Under the pieces are notes generated by a model. It ran no database searches. It saw nothing but the letters and a program-made list of their open reading frames with translations, and was not told where the DNA came from. A DNA stretch of 7,337 bases from Prevotella sp. (GTDB taxonomy: Bacteria; Bacteroidota; Bacteroidia; Bacteroidales; Bacteroidaceae): contig DMYZ01000119.1 in NCBI GenBank assembly GCA_003483565.1, positions 1 to 7,337 on the forward strand. Reading direction: 5' to 3'. The first letter of the stretch is position 1. Every line of letters begins with the position of its first letter. Shown here in pieces: positions 6,646 to 7,337 of this stretch. A program made the translations under genes and the position numbers.

Positions 6646-6653
6646 TATTTTTG
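6646..6653 (+). promoter_or_regulatory. Predicted -7 box of the AspT-like transporter gene
   Basis: TATTTTTG (6646-6653) matches TAnnTTTG and ends 19 bases before the ATG at 6673. The expected -33 position (about 6623-6626) falls in the loop of the pgk terminator and shows no TTTG, so this promoter is less certain. The strong terminator just upstream makes a separate promoter likely. Confidence 0.5.
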
Positions 6654-6672
6654 CCATAAAACCTAAAATATC

Positions 6673-7337
6673 ATGGATTGGATTGTTAATCTTTTCACAA
6701 CGCAGGACAGCGTTGCACACATTGCTTTACTTTATTCTTTGGTCATCGCTATTGGATGTTATTTAGGTAAGATCAAAATAGCTGGCATTTCATTAGGAGT
6801 TACCTTTGTCCTATTTGCCGGTATTCTCGCCGGCCATATTGGATTCACAGCCCCCATGCCTGTGCTCAACTTCTTGCAGGATTTCGGACTGATCATTTTC
6901 GTATTTATGATTGGTCTGCAAGTGGGACCAGGATTCTTCGAAAGTTTTGGTAAAGCAGGCATACGAATGAACCTATTGGCTACAATAATCATTCTCCTGA
7001 ACATAGGAGTGATGTTTGCCTGCTACTTCATCTTTTTCTCTCCATCTACAAAAAATATGGCCATGATGGTTGGCACTATGTATGGTGCTGTAACGAACAC
7101 ACCTGGTCTAGGTGCTGCAAGCGAAGCATTGCACTCCATCATGGGACAAAATATTCCTCTCATTGCCAATGGATATGCCTGTGCTTATCCTCTCGGTGTC
7201 CTTGGTATCATCGGTGCCACTCTTCTTATCAAATATGTCTGCCATATTGATATAAAAAAGGAAAATGAAGAGCTGAATGCCAAGGAAGCCCAAGATCCAC
7301 ATGCTGTACCACATCCAATGCATCTAAAAGTATCCAA
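6673..7337 (+). CDS. AspT/YidE/YbjL-family membrane transporter, N-terminal part (3' end outside window)
   Basis: An open frame of 221 codons from the ATG at 6673 reaches the right edge without a stop. It has about six hydrophobic membrane segments, near 13-31, 38-57, 66-85, 99-121, 128-148 and 161-187. It then enters a charged, soluble stretch (KKENEELNAKEAQDPH, 195-210), as expected where the central cytosolic domains begin. GLQVGPGFF (81-89) and GAVTNTPGLGAA (138-149) are the hallmark motifs of the aspartate:alanine exchanger duplicated membrane domain, as in AspT, YidE and YbjL. Full-length members are about 550 residues with two such membrane domains around TrkA-C/RCK-like domains, so more than half is missing. 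The family includes a proven aspartate/alanine antiporter, but most members have unknown substrates and I cannot assign one. It follows the pgk terminator and probably uses its own promoter. Confidence 0.9.
   Translation, partial: MDWIVNLFTTQDSVAHIALLYSLVIAIGCYLGKIKIAGISLGVTFVLFAGILAGHIGFTAPMPVLNFLQDFGLIIFVFMIGLQVGPGFFESFGKAGIRMNLLATIIILLNIGVMFACYFIFFSPSTKNMAMMVGTMYGAVTNTPGLGAASEALHSIMGQNIPLIANGYACAYPLGVLGIIGATLLIKYVCHIDIKKENEELNAKEAQDPHAVPHPMHLKVS

Noticed and set aside
1..7337. Mobile element, CRISPR array, tRNA/rRNA gene or phage remnant
   Set aside because: No transposase or integrase motif, no regularly spaced repeats, no RNA-gene signature, and nearly all sequence is accounted for by intact housekeeping-type genes.

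Overview
The window looks like chromosomal DNA from a Bacteroidales bacterium (Prevotella/Bacteroides type). The base composition is AT-rich. Upstream regions lack clear Shine-Dalgarno sequences, and four or five of them carry the Bacteroidetes -7 promoter box TAnnTTTG. The proteins have Bacteroidetes character, for example a phosphoglycerate kinase of 416 residues with an extra charged insertion. The assignment rests on these features and on remembered families, not on a database search.

Layout. (1) Positions 1-2997, minus strand: a compact two-gene unit. An orphan periplasmic-binding-protein-like lipoprotein (2089-2997) is followed after 3 bases by a large TPR-containing protein (2085 to beyond the left edge, at least 695 residues). 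No permease or ATPase partner is visible. (2) 2998-3059: a 62-base divergent control region with a perfect 14-bp inverted repeat. Each arm carries a -7 box, so the lipoprotein unit and radA are fired by mirror-image promoters placed almost on top of their start codons. (3) 3060-4481, plus strand: radA, a DNA recombination/repair ATPase. (4) 4508-5161, minus strand: queC, 7-cyano-7-deazaguanine synthase (queuosine pathway), converging on radA with a 26-base gap. (5) 5162-5343: divergent control region for queC and pgk, with a central A10 tract and a 12-bp palindrome in the pgk leader. (6) 5344-6594, plus strand: pgk, closed by a strong intrinsic terminator at 6608-6644. (7) 6673 to the right edge, plus strand: the N-terminal half of an AspT/YidE-type membrane transporter, with its promoter abutting the pgk terminator.

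The genes do not form one pathway. Repair (RadA), tRNA modification (QueC), glycolysis (Pgk) and transport (AspT-like) are ordinary housekeeping neighbours, each apparently with its own promoter. The part least explained by known biology is the lipoprotein/TPR pair and its mirrored promoter shared with radA. I see no mobile element, CRISPR array, RNA gene or prophage. About 95% of the window is coding, and no gene-free stretch exceeds 300 bases.
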